64,000 bases of DNA from contig CAJUQJ010000003.1 of the NCBI GenBank assembly GCA_910588215.1, positions 62,001 through 126,000 of the forward strand, in the 5' to 3' direction. Source of the DNA: an uncultured Lachnospiraceae bacterium. GTDB taxonomy: Bacteria > Bacillota > Clostridia > Lachnospirales > Lachnospiraceae. The notes under the pieces were generated by a model. The model saw only the letters and a program-made list of their open reading frames with translations. It searched no databases and was not told the DNA's origin. How positions within the stretch are numbered: position 1 is the stretch's first letter; every line of letters starts with the position of its first letter. This document shows, one piece after another, positions 35,657 to 44,677 of the stretch. The position numbers and the translations under genes were made by a program.

Positions 35657-36730
35657 TTAAATCTGCTCATTCTGCCGGTGCAGTTCGGGTGCTTCATACT
35701 TGTCCATAAAATCTTCCCCGAGGAAAAGCACTTCATCCGCACACGTTATCCCGTTTGGTACCGTGAACACCGATATCACCCGCCGAAACCGCAGACCCGG
35801 TATAAAATTCAATATTTCCATGGGAAACATGCCGCTCAATACGATATGCCCCGCAAATTCCTTCGTATAGTCCAGCACATCCCTCGGATGAGGCTTGATC
35901 AGGATCTGTCCCTGCCTGCCATCGACCTGACCATATTTCCCGATGATATCCGCGAAGATCTGTCTCCTCACTGTCAGATCGCAAAGCGGCTCCGACAGCA
36001 CCAGAATCTTGTCCTTCGCCCCGCACGCAAGCTGCCCGAGCAGTTCATCCAGATCTTCGATAAAAAGACGGATCAAAATATCCTTATCTTCTTCTGTCAG
36101 CCGTTCCACCAGCTTTGCCCGCGGCACCTCGATATACTTGTCACAAGGATAGGGCACAACACTCCTGTCGTTGATCTCCATGTCGAGACAATACCTGCTG
36201 TATCCGTTCTGGATAAAGATCAGGTTATGGGCCGCCATCCACGCTTTCAGTTCAAAATGCCCCCGGTTATCGTAGCGTGCCGTATCATAATACTGAATAC
36301 AGTTCAGACCATCCTCCAGTGCATGATAAGGTATCTTCTCATAATTCAGATAGTACCCGATGGGATCGGAATCACAGAACACATAGATATCCCGGTACTG
36401 TCTGAAATCCACCGGCACATAGGGCTTTTCCAGTCTGCCCAGCATCTTCGTATACTTAATGCGGGAGAGCATATTTAAGAACAGATTCCCCCTGTCCGTG
36501 TGATACTTCTGCAGTTCCGGGAAGAAGGTATCCTCCTTTTCCTCGAACAACACCGTCTCTTCAAAAAGAGGACAGCGCTTCGCACGCTCTCTCAGATTAC
36601 CGAAATCATTCGACATCGTACTCAGTACCAGCGTCGCCCTACCCCGCTTTGCCGCCGGAAGCGCAAGCTCCTTCAGGCAGGCTACATATACATGGTAATA
36701 AGTGTGACACACATAAATTCTATCTTTCAT
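35657..36730 (-). CDS. GT52-like (sialyltransferase-type) glycosyltransferase
   Basis: 357 residues, soluble. The N-terminus MKDRIYVCHTYYHVYVAC matches the ICHTPYHV opening of GT52 lipooligosaccharide sialyltransferases and related polysialyl-type enzymes. ILIKPHPRDVLDY has the conserved HP motif that contacts the CMP part of the donor, and SGMFPMEIL follows where these enzymes have a second conserved Ser. CMP-pseudaminic acid produced by the neighbouring Pse genes is the natural donor guess. TagF-like polymerases also have a KPHP motif, so the call is moderate. Confidence 0.65.
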   Translation of the reverse strand: MKDRIYVCHTYYHVYVACLKELALPAAKRGRATLVLSTMSNDFGNLRERAKRCPLFEETVLFEEKEDTFFPELQKYHTDRGNLFLNMLSRIKYTKMLGRLEKPYVPVDFRQYRDIYVFCDSDPIGYYLNYEKIPYHALEDGLNCIQYYDTARYDNRGHFELKAWMAAHNLIFIQNGYSRYCLDMEINDRSVVPYPCDKYIEVPRAKLVERLTEEDKDILIRLFIEDLDELLGQLACGAKDKILVLSEPLCDLTVRRQIFADIIGKYGQVDGRQGQILIKPHPRDVLDYTKEFAGHIVLSGMFPMEILNFIPGLRFRRVISVFTVPNGITCADEVLFLGEDFMDKYEAPELHRQNEQI

Positions 36731-36968
36731 AATTCAATCGTTTGCCCTTTCCGATATCATTCCTGTCTTTCAACATATCCAACCAAAGCTCTCCATCAAA
36801 GAACGGATACACCGTATATGCCTCCTTGATAATTCCCCTTGGTGAACTGGTCGCAGCGGCGCTGCTTCCTTCTGTCTCTATCGCTTCCTTCAGTTCCTTC
36901 TGCACGGCACTGTCCAGATTTGCCTCATCATACCTTAACGGTGTTGTGGTCAGCCGCCGTTCACACAC
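36720..36968 (-). pseudogene. Short open frame or gene remnant before the GT52-like gene
   Basis: 82 residues ending NDIGKGKRLNYER, overlapping the GT52-like start by 11 bases. The frame opens with a GTG and has no convincing ribosome site, and no domain is recognised. The sequence looks protein-like (acidic helix, then VYPFFDGELWLDML), so it may be the tail of a deleted gene. It could also be a small coupled leader protein. It lies just downstream of a 69-base hairpin region. Confidence 0.35.
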
Positions 36969-37046
36969 AGATACCCGTTCGTTTCATTCCCGCGAGCAAT
37001 GAGCCAAGTACCGTGCTTGCACGAGTATTTGGCGAATGCCGCGAGG

Positions 37047-37115
37047 GTCAGATACCCCGCAGCTCTGCTGCGTTGCAGGTTGGATGCCCCGTCAGCTTGC
37101 TGCGGGGTATTTGAC
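37047..37115. repeat. Long GC-rich inverted repeat in a divergent promoter region
   Basis: GTCAGATACCCCGCAGC and GCTGCGGGGTATTTGAC pair over 17 positions with one G-T pair, around a 35-base loop containing GGTTGGATGC. It lies downstream of the minus-strand promoter and before the 82-residue frame, so it would be in that transcript's leader. No T run follows. The surrounding 323-base gap has no other gene. Confidence 0.7.
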
Positions 37116-37143
37116 TGCGTCCGCAAATGATCATCCTGCTTAT

Positions 37144-37172
37144 ACTATAACACCCGTTTTAATCATTGCCAA
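37144..37172 (-). promoter_or_regulatory. Sigma-A type promoter, leftward
   Basis: TTGGCA and TATAGT separated by 17 bases on the minus strand, facing the GT52-like gene. It is divergent from the promoter at 37186-37214, with 13 bases between their -35 boxes. Confidence 0.65.
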
Positions 37173-37185
37173 TCAAAATTCTGCA

Positions 37186-37214
37186 TTGTACAGCGCTTCA
37201 AAATGAGGTATGAT
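37186..37214 (+). promoter_or_regulatory. Sigma-A type promoter, rightward
   Basis: TTGTAC and TATGAT separated by 17 bases on the plus strand, about 75 bases before the ATG of the decarboxylase gene. It probably serves the decarboxylase and perhaps PseI. Confidence 0.65.
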
Positions 37215-37291
37215 TACAAATGACCATACCCTCAGTGAACAAGGGTAACCACCATTTACAGTCACAGACAGGATACAGGAGACGATCAGAC

Positions 37292-38497
37292 ATGGACAAC
37301 GCACCGGCAAGCTATCCTTTTTACAGGATCAAGGAAAAAGAACTGCTTTATGACATCAATCTTCTTCGGGATTCCCTTGCACAAAACTGGGGCAATTTCG
37401 TTATGGGTTACTCTTTCAAGACCAACTCCCTGCCCTGGCTCCTCTCCTATCTCAGAAAGGAAGGCTTCTACGCGGAAGTAGTCTCCGCCGAGGAATATGA
37501 CCTGGCGCACCGCCTTGGCTATCATGGCCGGCAGATCATTTACAACGGTCCGATCAAGGACCGGAAGATCTTCGAGACAGTCCTGATCGCCGGCGGCTAT
37601 GTGAATCTGGATTCCTCTGATGAACTTACCTGGATGGAAGAACTGAGCCAGCTCTACCCGGCCCATGGATTTGACGTAGGGCTTCGGGTGAACTGCGATA
37701 TCGCCGCCCTCTGTCCGCAGGAAGAACTGGTGGAATCCGAAGGCGGCCGTTTCGGATACTGTTATGAGAACGGTGTGCTGGCAGATGCCATAGCCCGGCT
37801 GACACGTCTGCCGAATGTGCGGGTGGCCGGACTCCATCTCCACTCCTCCACCCAGTCCAGGACCGTACAGGTTTACGGCGCTCTCGCCGGCATGGCCGTA
37901 CGGATCGCACAGGAATACAGTCTCACCCTCTCCTACATCGATATGGGCGGCGGCTATTTCGGCGGCCGGGACGACAAACCGGATTACCGTGATTATTTTA
38001 AAGAGATCTGCAAAGTTCTCGGCACCTATTTTGACCGGGAGAAGACCACCCTGATCGCCGAACCCGGAGTCTCCCTGATCTCCCGCGCCACCACTTTTGA
38101 GACCCGGGTACTGGATTGTAAGGACATCCGCGGCAGAAAATTTATCGTCACGGACGGCAGCCGCGTCAACTTAAACCCGCTCGTTACAAGACACGTATAT
38201 CCCCATCATATCGAGTACTGCAGCGACAGCGGCATACGGGCGAGAGAGAAGTCCCAATGGGTCTGCGGCGCTACCTGCATGGAGTACGACAGGCTCTTTG
38301 AGATCGTGGACGGCGCTGCGCTTGCTGTCGGGGATAAGATCATCTATGACACCGCCGGCGGCTATACCATGTGCCTGAATCCGCTTTTTATCCATTATTT
38401 TCCGGCAGTGGTCATTGAGAAGGCGGATGGAAGTTTCTTTACCGCAAGGAAAGCCTGGGGAAACGACGAATATCTGCAGAAGAATTACCTGGAATAA
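37292..38497 (+). CDS. Group IV PLP decarboxylase (LysA/ornithine decarboxylase-like)
   Basis: 401 residues. The barrel has the PLP Lys in GYSFKTNS, GLHLHSS with the ring-stacking His, the phosphate loop DMGGGYFGG and AEPGVSL. The second domain has CGATCMEYD (the substrate-side Cys of the family) and YDTAGGYTM with the active Tyr. All catalytic residues are present. Relatives decarboxylate diaminopimelate, ornithine, arginine or carboxyspermidine, but this branch is found in biosynthetic clusters and the substrate is unknown. AGGAGA nine bases before the ATG at 37292 sets the start; the frame opens 72 bases earlier. It sits directly before PseI. Confidence 0.78.
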   Translation: MDNAPASYPFYRIKEKELLYDINLLRDSLAQNWGNFVMGYSFKTNSLPWLLSYLRKEGFYAEVVSAEEYDLAHRLGYHGRQIIYNGPIKDRKIFETVLIAGGYVNLDSSDELTWMEELSQLYPAHGFDVGLRVNCDIAALCPQEELVESEGGRFGYCYENGVLADAIARLTRLPNVRVAGLHLHSSTQSRTVQVYGALAGMAVRIAQEYSLTLSYIDMGGGYFGGRDDKPDYRDYFKEICKVLGTYFDREKTTLIAEPGVSLISRATTFETRVLDCKDIRGRKFIVTDGSRVNLNPLVTRHVYPHHIEYCSDSGIRAREKSQWVCGATCMEYDRLFEIVDGAALAVGDKIIYDTAGGYTMCLNPLFIHYFPAVVIEKADGSFFTARKAWGNDEYLQKNYLE

Positions 38498-38531
38498 ATT
38501 CCCGCGGTATTAGCGCTAAGGAACCCGGAAA

Positions 38532-38603
38532 GTAACAGTTCAGGTCTTTACATTTACTGCAAATAGCCTTTGCTCTGGCAAAGACCGTGCAAATTACTGC
38601 TTA
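38532..38603 (+). repeat. GTAACAGTTCAGCC element, copy C (half copy)
   Basis: Starts GTAACAGTTCAG 34 bases after the decarboxylase stop and continues through TTTACTGCAAA, the conserved third stem region. The opposite end is missing. Its orientation relative to the upstream gene is the same as in the other copies. Confidence 0.6.
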
Positions 38604-38642
38604 CGCTCAAATTCGCGTGCTGTGCAAGAATGGAGGATTATC

Positions 38643-39695
38643 ATGAACAAATCATTTAAGATAGGATCCAGAACCATCTCCGCCGACTCCCCCGCCTTTA
38701 TCGTGGCGGAGATCTCGGCCAACCACAATCAGGATTACGACCGGGCAGTGGAGATCATCCATGCGGCCAAAGAAGCCGGTGCGGACGCGGTGAAGCTGCA
38801 GACCTATACGGCAGATTCCATCACCCTGGACTGCGACGACGAATGCTTCCAGATCAACGAAGGCACCATCTGGGACGGGACTACGCTCTATAAACTCTAT
38901 CAGGAAGCCTATACGCCCTGGGACTGGCAGCCTAAGCTGAAAGAAGAAGCAAACCGGCTGGGACTGGAGTGCTTTTCTTCTCCCTTCGACCTTACTTCCG
39001 TGGATTTTCTGGCGAAAATGGATGTACCCGCCTATAAGATCGCTTCCTACGAGATCAACGATATTCCCATGATCCGTAAGATCGCGCGCCTGCACAAGCC
39101 TATGATCTTCGCCACCGGCATCGCTTATCCGGAGGATATCGAGCGGGCGCTTGGTGTCTGTAAGCAGGAAAGAAATGAAGATGTGATCCTGTTAAAATGC
39201 GTTTCCTCCTATCCCACCCCCTACGAGGCGGTAAACTTAAATGTGATCCCCACACTGTCTAAGACCTACGATTGTCTGACAGGCATCTCCGATCACACGC
39301 TGGGCACCATCGTCTCCGCGGGAGCTATCCCGCTGGGAGCCAAAATGATAGAGAAGCATCTTACTCTGCGCCGGGCGGACGGCGGCCCGGACGGAGCATT
39401 CTCCATGGAACCGGAGGAATTTCGCCAAATGGTCGAACAGATCCGCATTCTGGAGAAAGCGCTTGGAAGCAGCGAATATATTCTGACCGATGCCCAGAAG
39501 TTGGAGCATGAAGGTTCCCGTTCCCTTTTTGTAGTGGAAGATATTCCGGCCGGAGGACTTCTTACTCCTGACAATATCCGTTCCATTCGTCCCGGCAACG
39601 GCCTGCATACCATGTATTATGAAGAAATCCTGGGAAAGAAAGCGAAGCATTTCCTAAAGAAAGGGACGCCCCTGGCGTGGGAACTGATCGACTGA
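38643..39695 (+). CDS. pseI: Pseudaminic acid synthase PseI
   Basis: 350 residues of the NeuB family, with TIM barrel and C-terminal antifreeze-like SAF domain. IVAEISANHNQDYDRA, ADAVKLQTYTAD, WDGTTLYKLYQEAYTPWDW and CFSSPFD are diagnostic of PseI rather than sialic acid synthase NeuB. The SAF part starts near SRSLFVVEDIPAGGLL. It condenses 2,4-diacetamido-2,4,6-trideoxy-L-altrose with phosphoenolpyruvate to give pseudaminic acid. The ATG at 38643 follows TGGAGG by six bases. The partner cytidylyltransferase is on the opposite strand at 40989-41690. Confidence 0.93.
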   Translation: MNKSFKIGSRTISADSPAFIVAEISANHNQDYDRAVEIIHAAKEAGADAVKLQTYTADSITLDCDDECFQINEGTIWDGTTLYKLYQEAYTPWDWQPKLKEEANRLGLECFSSPFDLTSVDFLAKMDVPAYKIASYEINDIPMIRKIARLHKPMIFATGIAYPEDIERALGVCKQERNEDVILLKCVSSYPTPYEAVNLNVIPTLSKTYDCLTGISDHTLGTIVSAGAIPLGAKMIEKHLTLRRADGGPDGAFSMEPEEFRQMVEQIRILEKALGSSEYILTDAQKLEHEGSRSLFVVEDIPAGGLLTPDNIRSIRPGNGLHTMYYEEILGKKAKHFLKKGTPLAWELID

Positions 39696-39771
39696 CATAA
39701 ATACCCGTACAGTCATTGCAGATCACCACGTGTCGGAACCATCGGCTGACGTGAACCGATGACAATACGCA

Positions 39772-40992
39772 TCACGCCAGCCGAAACAGCGCCTTGACCC
39801 TGCGCACCTTATCCCGCAGTTCCCCTTCTTCTCCTTCCAGAATAAAATATCCTCTCCCCATGAGGGAATGACCGTCTGACACCGGCATCAATTCCTCCCC
39901 TGCCCTGATATGGCATTCCCAGCCGATCAGAGAGGGTTCCGACTGCCGTACCTGTTCTTGCGTCGGCACATCCATGACCGCTCCCTGCAGATCGAAATAA
40001 TGGATCATCGCCTGCCTGGTCACAGCCGGCGTGAAATTCCACGCCTGTCCCATCCTGTACTTGATATATTCTTCCGCCATATCAATTCCCGTGCACAACG
40101 GTGTAAAAAGATTGTGCAGATTATGCCCCGAAGGCCGCGCAGACATCTCGATCACAAAAGGACCCTGCGCGCTGCGGATCAAGTCTGCATGGAGAAGACA
40201 TTCCCCCAATCCAAGACAATCCACTACCTTCCTCATATACTCCCATGCCTGCTGCCAGAACGGCGCTTCGGGCAGCACTGATACGTACCCCACTGCCTGT
40301 CTGACCGGCGGCGGCGTATTCTCCTTCTTCCGCAGCAGCACCATATGGAAGCGACCACCGATCACAGCGCCATCCACACCGTACTCTTCTCCGGCCATGC
40401 ATTCCTCCAGTACATATTCCTCTTGCGTGCCCTTTAAAATGCGCATCTGTGCTGCCAGTTCTTCTTCATTTTCCAGCATCTGTATTCCTCTGCTGCCGGA
40501 ACCGAACCGCGGCTTTAAGATGGCTGGATATATGAATGGCATTCTGTCCTCCGCCACCTTCTCAGCCAGCACATCCGGATCAAACCCGTCCGCTCCACCT
40601 GCCGCAAAGCAATGGCTTCTTCTCAGATCCTGCTCCTGCAGCTTCTGGTGGAAACGGTATTTGTCCGTACACAAAACCGCCATCCGTCTGCTGATCCCCG
40701 GAAGTCCAAGCGCGTCGTTAACCGCTCCGATGGTCGTAAGATATCTGCCGATCGGAACGGTCAGCACGAAATCCGCACCCTCTCTCTGCACTGCTTCTAT
40801 GACTGCCTTTTCGTCCGAGATATCCACCACCAGTCCCTTGTCGGCTGCCTGCAGTCCCTCGGCCTTCGGATTCCCGTCCAGAGCCGTCACAGACAGGCCC
40901 ATCTCATGGGCTTTTTCTATCGTATGAAACGCCTCACCGCTGGCGCCGATGATCACTGCTTTCATAACTGTTGCCACAGGCTCTCTTTTCAT
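39772..40992 (-). CDS. ATP-grasp ligase in the pseudaminic acid region
   Basis: 406 residues. The N-terminal Rossmann-like domain has AVIIGASGEAFHTIEKAHEMG. The ATP-grasp core has PAILKPRFGSGSRGIQML, YVLEECMAGEEYGVDGAVI, ECLLHADLIRS and VIEMSARPSGHN with the metal ligands. The C-terminal part (MGRGYFILEGEEGEL) resembles that of carboxylate-amine ligases such as PurK/BacD types. It should make an amide or peptide-like bond; the substrate is unknown. The gene overlaps the PseF gene by ATGA and has GGGAGGTG upstream, so it may act on pseudaminic acid or its sugar nucleotide. That is inference. Confidence 0.78.
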   Translation of the reverse strand: MKREPVATVMKAVIIGASGEAFHTIEKAHEMGLSVTALDGNPKAEGLQAADKGLVVDISDEKAVIEAVQREGADFVLTVPIGRYLTTIGAVNDALGLPGISRRMAVLCTDKYRFHQKLQEQDLRRSHCFAAGGADGFDPDVLAEKVAEDRMPFIYPAILKPRFGSGSRGIQMLENEEELAAQMRILKGTQEEYVLEECMAGEEYGVDGAVIGGRFHMVLLRKKENTPPPVRQAVGYVSVLPEAPFWQQAWEYMRKVVDCLGLGECLLHADLIRSAQGPFVIEMSARPSGHNLHNLFTPLCTGIDMAEEYIKYRMGQAWNFTPAVTRQAMIHYFDLQGAVMDVPTQEQVRQSEPSLIGWECHIRAGEELMPVSDGHSLMGRGYFILEGEEGELRDKVRRVKALFRLA

Positions 40993-41690
40993 GCTTGCCG
41001 GCACCTCCCTGTCATCTTCCGGTATTTTAATTCCGCGATCTCCCAGTCATCCTGGTTATCGATGTCCTGCACCTCAAGTTCACTCATGATCATCGGCACC
41101 ATATGCGGCAGATCCGTCGTCTTATATTCCATAAAGGGCGCTGTCCTGCAGCAATAAAACTGTCCGCAGTCATGGTAATAGGGTTCCAGATCCTGGGAGC
41201 GCGTCCGTGCATGCTCCGGCCATTTCATCCGTAACTCTCCTGCCTCATTTAAGATCATGCACCGCTGCGGCGGGAAGGAAAATGCCACCACCGGCATCAC
41301 GGAATCCGCCTGCTCCAACAGTCCCATGGCCTTCTGCAGTTTCTGTGCCGTCACAAAGGGAGCCGTGGGATAGATGCAGCAGAAAGTGTCAAACTCCCTG
41401 CCCAGCTCACGGTACGCAAGCAATACTTCCATCAACACATCATCCGTGCCTGCATAGTCTCCTGCGTTCGCGCTGCTGCGCATAAAAGGCACCTGCGCAC
41501 CGGCTGCCTGCGCGATCTTTGCGATCTCCGCGTCATCCGTAGATACCATGACTTCTTCAAACAATCCCGACTGCAATGCTGCCTCTATCGAATACTCAAT
41601 GATCGGTTTCCCGCAAAATTCCTTGATATTCTTGCGCGGAATCCGCTTGCTGCCCCCTCTGGCAGTGATGATCGCTATAGATGAACCCAT
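40989..41690 (-). CDS. pseF: Pseudaminic acid cytidylyltransferase PseF
   Basis: 233 residues of the CMP-sugar synthetase family. IAIITARGGSKRIPRKN is the CTP-binding loop, and CIYPTAPFVTAQKL and HDCGQFYCC are typical of PseF. It activates pseudaminic acid as CMP-Pse, the donor for a transferase such as the GT52-like enzyme at 35657-36730. GGAGG six bases before the ATG. It heads a two-gene unit with the ATP-grasp ligase, divergent from the membrane protein gene at 42018. Confidence 0.93.
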   Translation of the reverse strand: MGSSIAIITARGGSKRIPRKNIKEFCGKPIIEYSIEAALQSGLFEEVMVSTDDAEIAKIAQAAGAQVPFMRSSANAGDYAGTDDVLMEVLLAYRELGREFDTFCCIYPTAPFVTAQKLQKAMGLLEQADSVMPVVAFSFPPQRCMILNEAGELRMKWPEHARTRSQDLEPYYHDCGQFYCCRTAPFMEYKTTDLPHMVPMIMSELEVQDIDNQDDWEIAELKYRKMTGRCRQA

Positions 41691-41735
41691 ACCGAGCCTC
41701 CTCGTAAGTCTTATTGTAATCTTGTTTTTCTATAC

Positions 41736-41761
41736 TAATATACCACAATAATATACCACAA
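41736..41761. repeat. Two tandem 13-bp direct repeats before PseF
   Basis: TAATATACCACAA occurs twice in a row in the 327-base divergent gap between PseF and the gene at 42018. It is AT-rich and placed where a promoter or operator for PseF would be. A TTGAAA-17-TTAAAT pair near 41913 is a weak promoter candidate for the rightward gene. Confidence 0.6.
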
Positions 41762-42017
41762 CTTATATCTATAGTAAACGACATAACAAATTTCTGCTTC
41801 CGTCTCTTGCATAAGCCATATACAACAGCTCCTGCAAAGACGAAAAGGAAATCCCGCTACAAGGCATCCGACGACCCATTATTACAAAACTGTAATATTA
41901 TCTTCATCTTGTTGAAAGGTTCATGTATTATTCTTTAAATTATCACGAACAGCGCAGCAAGCAGTTCTGATTCGTGACCTGAAGCAACTTTCACACCCGG
42001 AAGGAGACATAGCACAA

Positions 42018-43997
42018 ATGAGAAAACATGCCGAACGATACTACAAGTTATTTCTTCTGCTGATTGCAGCAGGTCAGATTCTTTTCCTTGCCTATATGAA
42101 TCTTGTCGAATCTCCGAAGATGATCGATTACGACGGCGCAAAGCTGTATATGCATGCTTTGGAAATGTGCCGGAACGGATCCTTCTTCCTTCCTGACTGG
42201 AAATACATCACGACCATGGAACTGGACTGCTCTCTGCTTCTGGCCGTACCCTTCTATGCACTCACGCATAACATCTTTCTCGCCTTCGGGCTTGGCAATC
42301 TTGTCATGATCTGCAGTTTTACCGGCATCATCTACGGCATTTTTCGCCATACCCCATACCGCAGCCATGCTCTCGCGGCCGTGATCCTCGTACTGACACC
42401 TTACGCCTACGGTATGCTGGAATACTTTAACATGATGTTCTTCAACGGTGCCCAGTACACGATCAAAGTGATGCTGCCCCTGCTTTGTATCCTGCTGCTC
42501 ACCGTTCCTGCAGGCAGAAGGATGAGGATAGGAAACCTCCTGCTCCTCGCAGCCTATTTCCTGCTTCTCTTCCTCACATCGCTGTCCAGCGGTTTCTATG
42601 TGATGTTCTGCGGCATCCTGCCGCTGTTCCTCTATACAGGGTTCGATTTCCTGTATCACCGGGAGATCCGGAAATACAACAGATATCATCTCGCTCTGGC
42701 CGTTCTCAGTCTGGCTGCCTTCCTGACAGGCTCCCTGGCCGGTAAAATGAGCGGTATCATTGCCAGAGGCAATGTCCTCTTTCTGACCAAACCGGAGAAC
42801 TGGCAGTTGAACTTCAATGCCGTCTTCCTGGGACTTTTTCAGGCACTGGACACTATCCCCACGCAGGATATTGCCGCCGTCTCTGTTGATGGCGTTCTGT
42901 ATCTGCTCAGGATGCTGCTCCTGTTCCTGCTGCTTATTGCCTGTGCCGGCCAGATGTGTGTCCTGTTCCGTCCGGAAGAGACAGTGAGCGCCAGACCTCT
43001 TCTCGCACTCCTCCTTCCCTGGAACCTGATAATTCTGCTTTTCATTGATACCAGATACAGCCCAGGGAATCTGACCATGGAATACCGTTACTACCTGATC
43101 GCCCTCATTCCTCTCATGGTGCTTCTTCCCATGCAGATCGCACAATGGGCCAGATCCACCAACCGCCTGTTCCGCTCCTGCCTCTTTGCCCTCACTGCCG
43201 CCTGCCTGCTTCTACTCGCGTCCGGCAGCGACAGACGAATCCTGGAGAATCGTGAAAGCTCCCTCTATGCCAACGATATCTGTAATTACATAGACGGACT
43301 GGAGCAGGATGTGGAAAGCGTCTTCTTCATTCCTGACGAAAAGACTCCTGAAATCTGTCGTCTTCTGGATCCTACGCGCACTTACTGCGGATACAATGCC
43401 AGCGATGGGCTTGTGGTGTATGACTATTACCAGTCCTATCTGGACAGGAGCAGTCACGGCGACCGCAATCTGATCCTGGTGTATGAGTGGGAGACTCCCG
43501 ACCTGTATCTCCCTGCCTACATCAGTTCTCAGTACGAAAAGATCGGAAAAGTCAGATGGTATGATGTGTACTATGCTCCCGTCAATCTCTTTGACAATCT
43601 CTCCGGGTTCTCCGCTTTCGGGCATACTATGGATTTCTTCTTCTCCCCCGGCTATACGGTCAACTCCGCCAACAGTACTGTCAATGACGCCGGAGAACTG
43701 GAAGTGAACGGCAACGGGGAAGAAGCTGTCTGCAGCAGCGCGCTCTCACCGGTAACAGGAACCTATCATATCGCGTTATCCTACGAGAGTACAGCGGACA
43801 GCAGCCAGCAAACTTCCATCGGTGTTATGGAAGTATGGGATCAGGAAGAGGTCATCGCCTCCACAAAGCTAATGTCGGATCAGACTTCAGCTGTTATAAA
43901 GGATCTGTCCGTCAATGGCCGATCGCTCAGCATCCATATCAGGATCTCCAGCGGCGTAGTATGCCGTTTACAATCTCTGCGGTTTACGAAACATTAA
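42018..43997 (+). CDS. Polytopic membrane protein, GT-C-type candidate
   Basis: 659 residues with about 11 helices in the first 400, then an extracytoplasmic C-terminal part of about 240 residues that ends in a beta-sandwich-like segment. After the first helix it reads MIDYDGAKLYMHALEMC, an acidic loop as expected for GT-C transferases. The beta-rich end could be a glycan-binding module. No named family is recognised. AAGGAG lies 11 bases before the ATG. It stands alone on the plus strand and is followed by a gene-poor stretch. Confidence 0.55.
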   Translation: MRKHAERYYKLFLLLIAAGQILFLAYMNLVESPKMIDYDGAKLYMHALEMCRNGSFFLPDWKYITTMELDCSLLLAVPFYALTHNIFLAFGLGNLVMICSFTGIIYGIFRHTPYRSHALAAVILVLTPYAYGMLEYFNMMFFNGAQYTIKVMLPLLCILLLTVPAGRRMRIGNLLLLAAYFLLLFLTSLSSGFYVMFCGILPLFLYTGFDFLYHREIRKYNRYHLALAVLSLAAFLTGSLAGKMSGIIARGNVLFLTKPENWQLNFNAVFLGLFQALDTIPTQDIAAVSVDGVLYLLRMLLLFLLLIACAGQMCVLFRPEETVSARPLLALLLPWNLIILLFIDTRYSPGNLTMEYRYYLIALIPLMVLLPMQIAQWARSTNRLFRSCLFALTAACLLLLASGSDRRILENRESSLYANDICNYIDGLEQDVESVFFIPDEKTPEICRLLDPTRTYCGYNASDGLVVYDYYQSYLDRSSHGDRNLILVYEWETPDLYLPAYISSQYEKIGKVRWYDVYYAPVNLFDNLSGFSAFGHTMDFFFSPGYTVNSANSTVNDAGELEVNGNGEEAVCSSALSPVTGTYHIALSYESTADSSQQTSIGVMEVWDQEEVIASTKLMSDQTSAVIKDLSVNGRSLSIHIRISSGVVCRLQSLRFTKH

Positions 43998-44677
43998 AAA
44001 GCGGAGAAAGAATTGGATCGTGAATCTGTCCGATCGCTACGTGACCACCTCCCACAGAGAAAGCGTATTCGGACGGACGGTATGATGTAATGCTGGAACC
44101 AAGAAGCACGGAATATGATGCAATCCTGCCGGCTTATCTTATCCGTACCTGCCCGGTGGAACAGTTTTCTTTTCTGGGATGGTCAGGCGGCACAGGCCCA
44201 TCACTGCAGGAACGCAGGCACCGGGACGCTGTCACATGATACGGGAATGGGAAAGCGGAAATACAGTCCATGCAATCCGAGTATTGCAGTATCGGTAAAA
44301 AGCAGACCAAGACCACCGCAAAATAAAGCAAAGCGTACCGCAAAAAACAGTGTGTTTTTAGACCTTTTCCAAGATAAAAAAAATTCCACCTGTGCGGTTG
44401 AATGCTCCAAAGAGCATCCAACCTGACTTCCCCGGCCGAAAGTTTAACGCTTATCAGCATTGGAGTCAAAATGTTTATCATACATAAAAGCACGGCAATT
44501 GCCGCTCCTTGTATTATTCTTCGCCTTTTTACCGGGAACGCCTTCCTGAAAAACTGATTATATTGTTCAATTCTTCATCCCCCTTCCTGCTGCATCTGAT
44601 GGATGAGTATTTTGACTGCAGGACATTGATCGAATGATGGTTACTTCTCAATTGTAACATAAATTTTTTACCTATAT
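43998..44677. other. Gene-poor stretch with degraded sequence
   Basis: 680 bases without a supportable gene. Broken frames follow the membrane protein on the plus strand. A frame of about 119 codons on the minus strand runs through the repeat remnant at 44385-44432 and has no ribosome site. From about 44300 the sequence becomes AT-richer, marking the left border of the island that continues to 48.8 kb. Confidence 0.6.
44385..44432. repeat. End fragment of the TCCACCTGTGCGGTTG element
   Basis: 48 bases beginning TCCACCTGTGCGGTTG and containing an ATGCTCC...AGAGCATCC hairpin, matching the two ends of the full copy at 47816-48012. Even the flanking AGATAAAAAA is shared, so it is a truncated copy. 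Confidence 0.7.

Noticed and set aside
37047..37115. Rho-independent terminator
   Set aside because: The stem is strong, but the loop is about 35 bases and no T run follows on either strand.
44134..44493. 119-codon frame on the minus strand with hydrophobic stretches
   Set aside because: It runs through the repeat fragment at 44385-44432, has no ribosome site and resembles no family.
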